DNA of 64,000 nt from Hyperoodon ampullatus (lineage: Eukaryota > Chordata > Mammalia > Artiodactyla > Ziphiidae). The stretch covers positions 103,939,513-104,003,512 of the forward strand of contig OX457057.1 of NCBI GenBank assembly GCA_949752795.1, given 5' to 3'. The position numbers and the translations under genes are program-made. The notes below the pieces were generated by a model. It saw only the letters and a program-made list of their open reading frames with translations. It was not told the origin of the DNA and searched no databases. Below are positions 22,790-34,849 of this stretch, one piece after another; position 1 is the first letter of the stretch, and every line of letters starts with the position of its first letter.

Positions 22790-24650
22790 GATTGATTAGA
22801 AGAGAAAGATATACAATGTCACTGAAGTGCAAACATTTCATATATAGGGTATTCTATTATATTTTGAGTCTTTCTGATTTCATTTTTAGTGGGAATTTTT
22901 TTTCTGGAAATGCTGGAAGTAATTTGTTGCCACTTTATGCACTAATTGCTTTACCCCTAACCCACTCACATCCCACATCTTTCTTGAAAAGTCTTTTGGG
23001 TCTTCCCAAACCACTCTGATCTTTTCCCTTCTCTGCAGTTCCTATGCAGAACAGAATTCCTCATTCTCCTCAGTCCAAAGCATATCCTTCATGGTTTATC
23101 TTTATTTATTTTCTCCCTTTCACTCTCTTCTTCAGTTTCAACTTCCTTCCCTTCTCCAGCACCCCTCTGCTGCATGTAATGTGTGTCCTTCCAGTCTGAC
23201 TCGTATATGTTTAGATAAATGTGCATCCATAAAAAACTGTTTATATGTCTGTTTTAAAATTACATAAATAATATTGTGCTACAAATCTTATTTTAGTTCT
23301 TACTTTAATCCTCCAACATGTGTTTGAGAGATAGCCATGTGCTACATGTAAACCTAGTATAACACTTCTGCCTGTTGCATACTATTCTATCAAATGCACA
23401 TACAAAGTGTACTTACCTGTATTCTTCATGATGGACCCTCAGGTTGCCTCCAAAACACTTCCATGAACGTCCATGTAAATTGACTGTTCTTGCAGTGGTC
23501 TCTATGCTGGTCAGAGAAACTGTCCATAGAGAGAAATTTGCAGTTTCTCCTTATGGACTGTTTCTCTGAGGTATGTACCCAGGAGAGAGATTGCTGAGTC
23601 ATAGGATCATGCCTACATAATTTCAGTAACAGTTGCCAGATTGTTCCTTACAAGAGCTGCAGTGGTTGACCTTCCCACACCAGTGGTGCAAAGGTTTGTT
23701 TCAGGTCATTCTCACCAGCACTTGGTATTGTCAGACTTTTTTGAGTTTTTGCCAGTCTGATGATGTGAAGCAACATCTCAGTGATGCTCAGTCTGGTTCT
23801 TCTTTGATTGCTGGTCAGGTTGAACATTTATCTCCTTGTATGGTTATTAGCCACTCAGGATTCCTCTTCTGTGACATGCTTTTGCATATCCATTGTCCTT
23901 TTTTTCTACCTTTGGTTTGCTGACTTGCATTAATTCCCTGTACATGCTGGCCGTTAATACCTTAAAGATTTTAGGTATTGCAAATATCTTCTACGCTGTC
24001 ACCAGCCACCTGTCACTGTTAACTTTGTCTATGATGTCCTTCATTGAACTCAAGTCTTTCATTTTTTATTATTGTCATATTCATCAATTTATTCCTTGTC
24101 ACCTCAAACTTATGAGGTTTTCTTTAGCAAGGTCTCTACCATCCAAGGGCTAACAGATATTCCCCAATATTTTCTTCTATTAGCTTTATAGTTTTACTTT
24201 CACATTTTGAGGGCTTTTTAAAATGGGTCAAGTTAGGGATTCAAGTTTATTTTTCTCCATATAGTAAGATCATTTTCTCCCAAATTTTCTAAATAGTCTA
24301 TGCTTTTACCACACACTTGTCTTTATCATATATTTCTCATAGATGCATAGTTTCATTTTGAGACTCTTTATTCTTTCCATTGATCTGTTTTCTTGTTCTG
24401 CACCTAAATCTTATAACTTTAGTTACTATGTCTTTCTCAAATGTCTCATTTTCAAGTAGAAATGTTCCTTCCCTTTGTCCTTTTCCAAAGTTGCTTAGTT
24501 ACTCAAGATCCTTACTCTTCAATATAAAATTTAAAATCAGTTTATCATAATCCCAGAAATTCCTGCTGTGATTTTGATTGGACTTACAGTATATGTAAAT
24601 TATATCATATATTGATAGATATAATTTTATAAATTAATATTATATTTTCT
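22790..24650 (-). mobile_element. Ancient L1/HAL1-like 3' region
   Basis: Antisense text such as 'atgatggaccctcaggttgc', 'ggtatgtacccaggagag' and 'gctgagtcatagg' belongs to an old L1-related 3' end. The left part (to ~23180) is too diverged to place with certainty. Confidence 0.6.
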
Positions 24651-24659
24651 ATTTATACT

Positions 24660-26560
24660 CCTGTGGTCTCTTCAAGGTTGTATTTGAGGAGAGGCAGCCA
24701 ATAGCTGAGAGAATATTTAATATATTCAAATGCACATTAAATGTCTCTAACCTAATGTTTCATTGGTGGCTAGTGGCCCCAATGAGATCATAATCTTCAT
24801 TAAGATGGGTACCTGCCCATTGCATTTCACATTACCTTCCTCAAGATCTAGCTCAGTGCTGTGTATATATGCACATAGACAGAAGGAGACAGCTTCAGCC
24901 TCAGGGGCACACAGTGGACTTGGAATCCGAAGGCTTGAGTGTAATCCTTCCTCTGTCTCTGACTTTGAAGTAGTCCCTAATCCCTCTGAGTCTCTCCTTC
25001 CCCATTCCTAGCACAGGACTAATGAAGTTATTACAAAAAGTCAAAGAAGAAATGGATGTATCTTGCACAGAATTTGGCATGTAGAGGCAATACCTGCTAT
25101 TTGAATCTAAAGGCAAAAAATACTTAAATCAGCTGTAGCCAAAAGAAGAACAATGACAGGAAAGAATTATTAACTCCAAAAACTGTTCCCAACAATTAAA
25201 AATTCCTACCACATTTACACCAGCCAAGGACATCAAAGACAATTTATAATTGTGTCTCCAGAAACCAAATGCTTTCATCAGAGGTTTTTAAAATTTGTGG
25301 CTAAAAGGAGAAGCTTCCATCCCATGAAGACCACCACTGGCCCTGGGCTTTCTAAAGAAGTCCAGAAAACACTTACTCTGAAAATCTGGTCTTTTAGGTG
25401 TAGGAGGAAGCTGCTGTGGGTGATGAGATACTCTTCTGCAAAGAGATAGTTTGAGCAGAATCCCAAATACCTAGAGTTATCTGTATTCAAATGCAGATGT
25501 TGCAGGTGTTTAAAGCATAGTTGAAACAAATAGGAATCCCTCTTTTTGCTTTGTTATTGTTCATCTTTTCCACTAGGCTAGAAACTCCACAAGAGCAGGG
25601 ACCTGGTCTGTCTTGTAAGTGTGCTTAGACTGGTGCCATGCAGAGTGGACTCTCAATGAATGCTTTTTGAATGAATGAAGGGAGCCCAGATCTATCAGAA
25701 ATGGAGCGATAGCTCCTTCTTGTTTCCTCACATCACACATGGGCATCAGCTGACCTTTGTGGCAGGAAGTGGAGTTGCTGGATGGAACTTGCTATAATAA
25801 GCAACTACTCAGTTAAGTGCTATCTCAGGAAGCACTTTGAATTGATCTGCCTGGAATTCTAGCATTAAGAAGGATGAACACACATTGTCCCTGACTTGAC
25901 TTAACCCCTTGGTTCCATGGAATCCACACATTCCTGAGTTTATCTTTCAGTAATCTGAGATGTAGAGCCTATGGCAATGGTCTTGAATGAATGAGTAACG
26001 CAAGAAGTTACAAAGTTCTTAAAAGAAAGTTTGAGGATATGTCCTTATTCTCTTGGGCTTCTCCAGCCTCTATTCATTGCATATGGTGGGGGCCGGGGGG
26101 GAGGAAGGATTTATGTAAAGCAATAATCAGTTATTCTTTTTTTCCTTTGTTCCTACCCCTCTCACTTTATTTTTTGAGAGAAAGAATGAAGAGCATAGGA
26201 CTGGAAAGGTGGCAGATTTCTAATGAAATCACAATATTTTTCTAAAAGAAAATGATAACACTACAACCATGAGGCAAACCAGTAGGGGGTATTAAAGATA
26301 AAATTACCACTCAGAAGTCAATGGAAATGTAGTTATAGGCAATTATTGCATGTTCTCTGTGTCCTTTGTAAGTGAATTGACCTTTAAAAACAAAATTGCT
26401 CTTGATTGTGTTTTATAAATCTCATTTTCTGTGCTTCTGAGATTGTTTCCAACTGTTATCTGTATATTTTTTAAATCTCCAAATATACTGTTATAAATAA
26501 TAGTAACCAAAATTTCTTGGATTATTAACTTTCCCTTATATCTTTAAAATATTCATGTTG
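24660..26560. other. Intergenic; one L2 end
   Basis: L2-like 3' terminus on the + strand at ~25575-25680 (gaaactccacaagagcaggg ... tgaatgaatgaa). Nothing else recognised. Confidence 0.5.
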
Positions 26561-26584
26561 TATATCTCACCATGAATAAGCAAA

Positions 26585-26833
26585 TCATGCTATTGCCATA
26601 AAATGGAATATTATGCAGCCATTAAATAGTATTTTTAAAGAAAATTTTAAGATTATGGTAATATAATCTTATATTAAAAAACAGGATAGAAAACTGCATA
26701 TAGAGAATGTTCTTCAATTGTGTTTTGTTTAAAATAGTGATTGTGGGATTATGAGTGTGATTATGGGTAAGTTTTATTTTCTTAATTATATAAATATTTC
26801 TCTGTAATTTCCATATTCTGTTCGATAAATGTC

Positions 26834-26866
<33 letters not shown>

Positions 26867-27110
26867 GGTACGCGGGCCTCTCACTGTTGTGGCCTCTCCC
26901 GTTGTGGAGCACAGGCTCCGGATGCGCAGGCTCAGTGGCCATGGCTCACGGGCCCAGCCGTTCCATGGCATGTGGGATCTTCCCAGACCGGGGCACGAAC
27001 CCGTGTCCCCTGCATCAGCAGGCGGACTCTCAACCACTGTGCCACCAGTGAAGCCCAAATGTCACTCTTATAATCAGAAAAAAAATTATTAAAATGCTCA
27101 GATATCTTTT
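26585..27110 (+). mobile_element. Old L1 3' end, split by a SINE
   Basis: 'aaaatggaatattatgcagc' and the following 3'UTR-like text, interrupted at 26836-27055. Confidence 0.65.
26836..27055 (-). mobile_element. CHR-2-like short GC-rich SINE
   Basis: Long poly-T (about 29), then gcggtacgcgggcctctc ... gccaccagtgaagccc. Duplication aaatgtcac on both sides (26827-26835, 27057-27065). Confidence 0.94.
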
Positions 27111-27266
27111 CAATAGAATTTAATTTGTCTTTAAAGTATCTTTAGAGGTAGGTAGGGAATAGATACAATTTTTCTATTTTAAAGTGGATATACTGAGGTG
27201 TCATGAAGTGCCCTGCTTCAAATCATATAATTCATGACAGAGAACTGGAATCTAAAAGAGAAGCCA

Positions 27267-27620
27267 GGACTTCCCTGGTGGCGCAGTGTTTAAGAATCTG
27301 CCTGCCAATGCAGGGGACACAGGATTGATCCCTTGTCCAGGAGGATTCCACATGCCGCAGAGCAGCTAAGCCTGTGTGCCACAACTACTGAAGCCCACGC
27401 GCTCTAGGGCCCATGTTCTGCAACTACTGAGCCCATGTGCTGCAGCTACTGAAGCCTGCACGCCTAGAGCCCGAGCTCCAAAAAAAGAGAAGCCACCACA
27501 AATGAGAAGCTCACTCACCGCAGTGAAGAGTAGCCCCCGCTCCCTGCAACTAGAGAAAGCCTGCACGCAGCAATGAAGACCCAACGCAGCCAAAAAAATT
27601 TTTTTAATTAAAAAAATAAC
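27267..27620 (+). mobile_element. Full-length CHR-type SINE
   Basis: 'ggacttccctggtggcgcag' to 'gacccaacgcagcc' and an A/T tail. Duplication agagaagcca at 27257-27266 and 27621-27630. Confidence 0.94.
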
Positions 27621-27630
27621 AGAGAAGCCA

Positions 27631-29039
27631 ATCTCTTGAGTTTGTATAAGCTCCAGGGCTGGTCTCTCCTTGGAGCCTCTTGGTGGCTGGCTCTCGGGGA
27701 CTGCCTTCCTCTCTGCACTGACAGCACCTGGAGGAGACCCCAAGGCTGAGCAGAGGCTCCCCTTCCCTGGGTCAGCCCTCTCCAGCCTTTTGCCAAGGGA
27801 AGGGAAGAATCCTGAAATGTATCTCTGGGTTACCACAATTTCCAAATAACTGGATGTACCTGGTTGAGGTCATTTCAGATATAAATGCTATCATCAGCAA
27901 AGGCCAACATTCCATGTTTTAAATTACTGGAAGCCTAACTTTAGAATCATTGTGCTCTTCTCACCTTGACCACCTCTTAAGAACGGGACTGTATGTATTC
28001 TTTTCCAGAGTCTCCTAGGCAAATTCCTCATACAGTGATATTACACTTGCCGTGGAATCTTTCTAAATACTCATTAATTCATTGACCATCAGCCTTAGAA
28101 CATTGTACTTTGAGGGCACTAGATCGCATTCAGACTTGGTGGACAGTAGGTGCAATATGCAATGTCTTATTACCATGTGCGATGACTCATTCATCAGTGT
28201 GGGATCTCTAAATTTCCACTTGGAGAAGCAATAAATCTTATGATTTGCTTTCAGGTGACTCTTTTTTTTTTTTTTTCTGAAGTGCCAAATGACAGCTATT
28301 TCTTTCCTATGGTTATGGATCTTGACAAACAAACAAAATATATTGATTACCTGGGCTCACCTATAAAGATTTGGCTTCAACTGGGTGCCAGCGGGGCCCA
28401 GGCACTGGTTTGTTTGTTTGTTTGTTTGTTTGTTTTTTAAAACTTCCTTGATAATTCTAATGCTCATCCAGGGTTGAGCACTACTAATTTAAACTCTGAA
28501 TCTTTGCCTCTATGATATATTTAGTATCTCTGATTTATCTGATGCCAAGTCTTTGGTCAAGAATGCAACATCCAATTAGAACACAGATTCCATGGGTAAG
28601 ATCAGATTTAGGACTTTCCATGTGGTTTCCAGAAATGTACTGCAGCAACAACCAAGTAATTTTGGATATTTTATATTTGTCTAACACCCCAGTACCTTCA
28701 AAAGAAGCACCTAGGAGAGGCGTGTTTTCTTAAATCTATAGCTCAGTTTAGGGAGAATGACTTCTTTGCAATAGTGAGTCTTCTAATCCATGAACATTAT
28801 TTATTCCTGCATTTATTTAGGTCTTGTATCAGTCAGGGTCCAGTGAATTGCTGAAAACCAGACCAGTACTTTGAACAGAAAAATTTTAATATAAAAAATC
28901 TTTTACAGCTAGTAAAAAGGTGAATAACTACTTAAAACGGTAGAAGATGCCTCTAAGGGGTACAGAAGGAGCCACTGCAGAGAGTAGCTGTGACCTCTGG
29001 GGCAGAGGGATAGCGAATGTGAAGATACTTGGAAACTTA
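27631..29039. other. Intergenic with simple repeats
   Basis: T14 at ~28260 and (gttt)n at ~28406-28436. The 28825-29039 stretch looks like an old unnamed repeat (gtatcagtcagggtccag). No gene recognised. Confidence 0.45.
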
Positions 29040-29053
29040 AAAGGACTCCCTTA

Positions 29054-29267
29054 AGGGCTTCCCTGGTGGCACAGTGGTTGAGGGTCTGCCTGCCGATGCT
29101 GGGGACGTGGGTTCGTGCCCCGGTCCAGGAGGATCTCACATGCCGCGGAGTGGCTGGGCCCGTGAGCCATGGCCGCTGAGCCTGCGTGTCCGGAGCCTGT
29201 GCTCCGCAACGGGAGAGGCCACAACAGTGAGAGGCCCGCGTACCGCAAAAAATAAAAAAATAAAAAA
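29054..29267 (+). mobile_element. CHR-2-like short GC-rich SINE
   Basis: Sense orientation: gggcttccctggtggc ... gcgtaccgc followed by an A-rich tail. Duplication aaggact/cccctta around it (~29040-29053; ~29268-29280). Confidence 0.94.
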
Positions 29268-30666
29268 AAGGACCCCCTTAAAAGGGGCTGAGATTCAGAC
29301 TTCTTTGGAGGTGTGGCTGCCATAGAAACATGCAGTCCACCAGTGATGGAAAAACAGGAGGGTGTGAGCTACAGCTGAGTTGTAGGAATAGCCTGCCACT
29401 GAGTGGAGGGGAAAGTTGCTAGAGGCATTGGCCTGAACAGCTGGGCTCAGGACTTCTGTTATGATGGTAGAAGTGGTGGTAATGGGTAAGTCACTCATTC
29501 CCAACCTTAGGGTGAAAATGTTCAATATTTCTCCAGACCTGTTTTCTTGATGTTTTTTAGAGGCTGTGGGCAACACCCAGGCAAAATCACAATATGGTTC
29601 TACCACAAAAAGGCAAACTTTTATTATCAGTGAGGTGTGATTTATGGTAAGAAGGGCAGCTTTAAATAGGAAAATAAGGTTACCAGAGAAATCTCTGATC
29701 CCTGCGTTGAAAAAGGTAGGAAGTTTGCTGCTATACCAGCAACTCTTGCCCCCAGGGCACTGGGGCTTATAGGTCCCACCAGCCCCCTTTGCAAAAGGAT
29801 CTAGAATCAGTACTTCACCATCCACAACCACTATTCCAAAGTGTGGGGATCTGATTTTCTGTACATTAAGCATGATCCAGATGCGGGTAGATGGAGTTCT
29901 GCTGATTAGAATTTTCAGAGGAGCCAGGAGGAGAGGCTGCTCTGTGGAAAGGCAGGGCTGTGGGTAGCTGGCTGTTGTAGCAGCAGAGAGAGAAACAAGA
30001 GTGGGTGAAGGAACAAGGAGATCTGAGACACTGTCCATCTGGCAAGAAACAGGAGAGTAAAGAGACAATAATGCCTTAGAGGCTATAAAATATTAGTGAT
30101 TCTAGATCAATATCAAAAGAGCCCTATCAGACAGAAACTAGTTTTGAAGAGGAAATTGGAGCTTAACTGCTTCAGGACAGGATATGGTGGATGAAATAAT
30201 CTTATGGCACCTTTTCAAATTTAAGCAAGTGCCCCTTTATTGGATTAAGAAAAGAGATCTAAGCCAGGCCAAGGGAGCAGAAGGGAGCCTGCTGGGAGTT
30301 GGACCAGGCTACTGGAGGCTGCTCTGGCTGCCTCAGACTCCCCCCTCAGCCTCCACTATCTGCCCAAGCCTTACCCCAGCTCCACTCCCAGGCCCTTGCC
30401 CCCATGCTACTGCCCTCCATGTTCTCTTCAGCATGCTCCTCCATCAGTTGGCAGAAGGAAGAGAAAAGTCTGTGGATGTTGGAGCCAAGAGGGCCATGGA
30501 GTGGAGCTGGTCACCCAGCAGCTCGAGGAAACCCCATACAGGTGTGATGCAGAGTCCAGGAAACTGTCATTGGACACAGAGCAGGCTTCCCAGGAAAGGA
30601 GTTAGAGGAGTCTCGTCCTGAGCCTGGGACCCCTGCAAGAGATTTTAATTTAATTTTACCTTCAAG

Positions 30667-30689
30667 GAATTCAAGGCTTCCTTGAATTC
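30667..30689. repeat. Perfect 10-bp inverted repeat, 3-nt loop
   Basis: gaattcaagg, loop ctt, ccttgaattc. No following T-run, and no sign that it acts as a terminator. Confidence 0.9.
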
Positions 30690-30725
30690 TCTCAAATTCA
30701 AAACAGTAGTGTGTGTATTTGTCTC

Positions 30726-30726
<1 letters not shown>

Positions 30727-30751
<25 letters not shown>
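30727..30751. repeat. (TG)n microsatellite
   Basis: About 12 dinucleotide units. Confidence 0.95.
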
Positions 30752-30758
<7 letters not shown>

Positions 30759-30967
30759 TCAGACGTAGCTCCATTGAGACATGAGTGAAAAGAGGTCGAG
30801 CGAGATTTTTAAGATGAACCTATACGAGTACCCAGAGGAACATGGAAGATTCTATTTTCAAAAAGTTGATCCTTTAAATTGCATGTTTTGGATAACCCTC
30901 AGTTCTTGGTTTGGAAGCAAAACATCTCTGTCCTTAAGTAGATGTTTCCGAGTTGTCCTAAAACTAA

Positions 30968-31150
30968 GGAAACAGCATGGTGTAGTGGAAAGAGAAGGGG
31001 CTGGGGTCTCGATTTGACATTAAGCAGGTGGTTTGTGACCCTGGGAAAAGCACATGCAGCCTCACAGACTCAATTCCTCTGTAAAAGAGGAGAGCAGACC
31101 AGGTTATCTGTGGTGTAGAATTCTCATTTCATAAGCTCAGTGTCCCTTGT
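30968..31150 (+). repeat. MIR SINE
   Basis: 'gcatggtgtagtggaaagag' and 'tttgtgaccctgggaaaagc', MIR core in sense orientation, diverged. Confidence 0.75.
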
Positions 31151-32523
31151 AAAACCCAAACTGCCTGCGAGTGAGATTTCTGTCCAATGCAGAGCTCCCC
31201 TCCCAACTCAAGCATCCCATGTTGCCTGAGCACGGTTCCTAATTGTACTCAGTTCTAGACGTTTCAGATACAGGGAAACAGACTTGAAGGAAAGTACAAG
31301 GACTTGCTCAAGACCACCCAAGGTCCCAGCATTCTGCTTCCTTTTATATCTTGTCCTCGCCAACCATCCTGCTTGACACCAGCTCTGCTGTGCACGCAAA
31401 CAGAAGGTGAGGCTGCGAGTTGTATGCAAAGCTAGTGACTCTCTTCCTGGCATGCTGGCATCTCAGGTCAGGGAACGGGACTGCAACCCCATTCGTGCTG
31501 CTTGATGGTGCCTCCCTTTGGGGAACAGGAGTGGCTGGCAACCATGAAGCCTGCTGAGAAGGGCTGGGCATGGCATCCAACCCATAGATGGACACCTGAT
31601 ATTCCTCCCAGGCTGCCCACCCCTCTTTCCACTATTTGAGGAGTTGGACACACTCAGACTCCTGAATCCTCTAAGAGAGCAAGGTGATTTCAGTCATACG
31701 TATTTCTATCACACGGATGTCCAAACAGGAAGACAAAGAAAACTGGCTTTTCATTTTTTGTTTTTTTAAGGCAGCATATGACCAGGAATGGATGAGACCA
31801 ACATGACTGCTTTCACTCTAAATGTCTGCATTTAGAATCTACCTAAGAAATCGACCATGCATTGAGGTAACCTGATAGAAAACTGCTTTCCCTATTCAGG
31901 AATTAAGGTTTCTGTATTGTGCATGGACCATGAGCTTGCGTTTAGAAGTCAATGCAAGACTTCAGCTGACACTTCCATACCTGTCAGGAGCCACTGATGA
32001 GAACCAGGTGGGCTGCTTCAAGCAGAATTCAATTACCCAGATGGCAACTGTTTCTTAATTCAAAACTTTAACATCACTTTTTTTTCTTCCATTATGAAAA
32101 AAGCAAAGGGGAAAGAGAATACATTGAATTTGAGCACTCTGGTTGATAAGGTTAAAGGCATGAGAGGGAAGTGGATCCCTGGGCCCACCTAGCTCCCTGC
32201 AGCTCCAGTCTGAGCATGGTGCCTGGCAGACTTAGCTGCTTTTTCCAGGATCGGGAGTGATGGTCCCGAAACACAGCATTCTCTTGGGCCTGTTCTTAGG
32301 AAGAGGAAGAACTCTCCCTTGCCGATTAGCAACTGCATTAGCAGATGGTATCTTTCTTTCTTTCTTTCTTTTGTTTTGTTTTTTGTTCTTTTAAGTAAAA
32401 AGGAAAAAATAAGAAAAGGCTTTGATGGTTTTAAGTTGCACTTCCAAGTGCTTTCTTAAATGCTTTCTTTTTCCCAAGGAGGTTGTGCTGTATCAACCCC
32501 TGCAGTCCAGAACATGGATAGTC
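31151..32523. other. Intergenic unique sequence
   Basis: No repeat or gene recognised apart from a short (tttc)n/(ttttg)n tract at ~32350-32395. Confidence 0.45.
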
Positions 32524-32537
32524 AAGCTTCTTATTCT

Positions 32538-32742
32538 TTTTTTTTTTTTTGCGGTACGCCGGCCTCTCACCGTTGTGGCTTCTCCCGCTGCGGAGCACAG
32601 GCTCCGGATGCGCAGGCTCAGCGGCCATGGCTCACGGGCCCAGCCGCTCTGCGGCATGTGGGATCTTCCCAGACTGGGGCACGAACCCATGTCCCCTGCA
32701 TCGGCAGGTGGACCCTGAACCACTGCGCCACCAGGGAAGCCC
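32538..32742 (-). mobile_element. CHR-2-like short GC-rich SINE
   Basis: Poly-T, gcggtacgccggcctctc ... gccaccagggaagccc. Perfect 14-bp duplication aagcttcttattct at 32524-32537 and 32743-32756. Confidence 0.96.
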
Positions 32743-33641
32743 AAGCTTCTTATTCTGAAAGTGAAAATTTCTCCCTGAGGCCAGTGCTGCAATGCTTTAG
32801 TGCAGGGCTTATTTCCATGGTCCTCACCTGTGGTTTGGTGATAACTAGACCAGTTCATATAGGTGGAGTGTTGCCCTACCCTTGCTCACGTAGCTCCTGC
32901 TCTCTGTACTCTGCTTTCTGCTACAAGCTGGCTGTGTCCCCGCAGACAGGCCCGCTGTTGGATACAGGAGGTTGGTGGGGGGAGAGGAAAGCCAGCAAAA
33001 AGCAGATTCTGTTCTCACTCCCTCCTCCTCTAGACAAATTTTCATGGATGCCTTCATCCTTCCTTGAACCTTGTTTCTCCCAGGCTGAGTAGGAATTTGA
33101 AATCAAGACAAGATCATTCCTTACACGTTTTGAACAGTTACTATGTGACAGGCCCGATGTTTCCTTAAGAGTATCATGTCAATTGACTCTCACGGCAGCC
33201 CGCTGATATGGTTACAGATAAAATAGACTCAAAAGCTTCATGTGAGGAGGAAGATGCAATTGCTTGAAGGAGTTATTCGATTGGGAGCCTGTTATTGGAT
33301 CAGCTGTTTTGGGTCTTCCCCCTTTAGTATCATTGCCTCCCCTCCCCACCACCTCCGTCATCACCACCCCACCAGCATCTCCACCCTGCCTCTATTGCCA
33401 TGCCCACTACCAGACGCGAAGTGTCAAAGCGACAGAGAGTTGTCAAAGAAATAAAGAGCTGAAATTTGTTGACACTGGGACACCTGAACTGTCTCGACCA
33501 CGGAAGCCAAATTATTCATTCATTTGGCCTCTTACTCTATCATCACTATCCTTTAGATTGCTGGTCCTTATATGTGAGATGGGGAGCCAGGCAGCTTAAA
33601 TTTTCTTTAATCAGTGGAACTGCATCAAGAACTGGTCTCTG

Positions 33642-33770
33642 AGGGAGACGCAAGAGGGAAGAGATATGGGAACATATGTATATGTATAACTGATTCACTT
33701 TGTTATAAAGCAGAAACTAACATACCATTGTAAAGCAATTATACTCCAATAAAGATGTTAAAAAAAAAAA
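33642..33770 (+). mobile_element. 5'-truncated young L1 (3' end only)
   Basis: 3'UTR end 'gcaattatactccaataaag', then atgtt and a poly-A run. Duplication aagaactggtctctg / aagaactgttctctg at 33627-33641 and 33771-33785. Same family as the L1s at 10611 and 62811. Confidence 0.92.
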
Positions 33771-34199
33771 AAGAACTGTTCTCTGGGAGAAGTGGAAGCC
33801 AACCAAGTCCTTGGTCTATTTGGAATTCGGCATAGCAAAAAAACATTAGGAAAACTGGGTAAACTGCTGGTACTGTCCCTGCAAATTGAACCATCTTCCA
33901 AGGTCAGAGACTTGTATACTAACAGATTGTTAAAATTATGTCCAAATCCCAGTTTTCCACTGTGTCCAGCAACTTGAAATCCTCTGTTTGGGAGAAGTGG
34001 TGAATGATTGGGATTATAATGGGGGATCAAGACATGCATGTGTGTACACAAAAAAGGAAGAAAATAAAATTAACATGCCATCTCAAAGCTATATGGGGAA
34101 ACGTGGATGTCTTGAGATTCTGAGTTCAGTAATACCATCAAAAGAGCTTTGGTAAATGCACTGATTGTGAAAGCTTATCCCACGGTTCTGGTACTACCA

Positions 34200-34800
34200 G
34201 CGGAATATTTCCAAAGCACAAATCTGATCATGCCACCCCCCTGCTTAAGATCCTGCAGTGTCTCCCTGTGGCCTACAGGATAAAGTCCAAGCCCTTAGAA
34301 TGGGCATCCAAGTCCTCCACAATCTGGACCCTGCTCACCTCTCCAGGCTTATCTCCTGCTGCGTTCTCTCTCACAGCCTACGCTCTAGCGATTTTAAACT
34401 ACCTGCCAGTCTTCCAACAGGCTAAGTTTGTTTAGGTGCTGAGGGTCTTACCCATGCTGCTGCTTTTGCTTGCAACCAACCCCTGCTACACAAACACATA
34501 CACACATGCACCCGCACGAGGCTCCACTTAATGAACTCCCACCCATCTTTCAAGATCCAGCCAAGGGAGCCTTTCCAGCTCCGCAGGCAGAACTGACCAC
34601 TTCTTCCTTTATGCCCCCATGATACGCTGCATAGATATAGCACCTCTCACTGTGTTGCTAAGATCTCTTTGCATGTCTTTCTCTATGCCAAATGGTGAAC
34701 TCTTTAAGGGTAGAGAATGCGTCTTAGTTGTCATTTTATGCCAGCACCAAACACCATGTCAGGCTCAGAGTAGATGCCCAGTAATGGCTATTCTTGGGGT
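34200..34800 (+). repeat. L2 LINE 3' end
   Basis: 'ccctgtggcctacaggataaagtcc'-type tract, 'ctccacaatctggaccctgc' and the ending 'agtagatgcccagtaatggc' are L2 3' hallmarks. Moderately diverged. Confidence 0.82.
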
Positions 34801-34849
34801 TTTTCTGTTTTGTTTTTTGTTTTGTTTGTTTTTTTGCATGAACTAGCTC

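Noticed and set aside
30667..30689. 10-bp hairpin as a transcription terminator
   Set aside because: No following U-tract, and intrinsic terminators are not expected in a mammalian genome.
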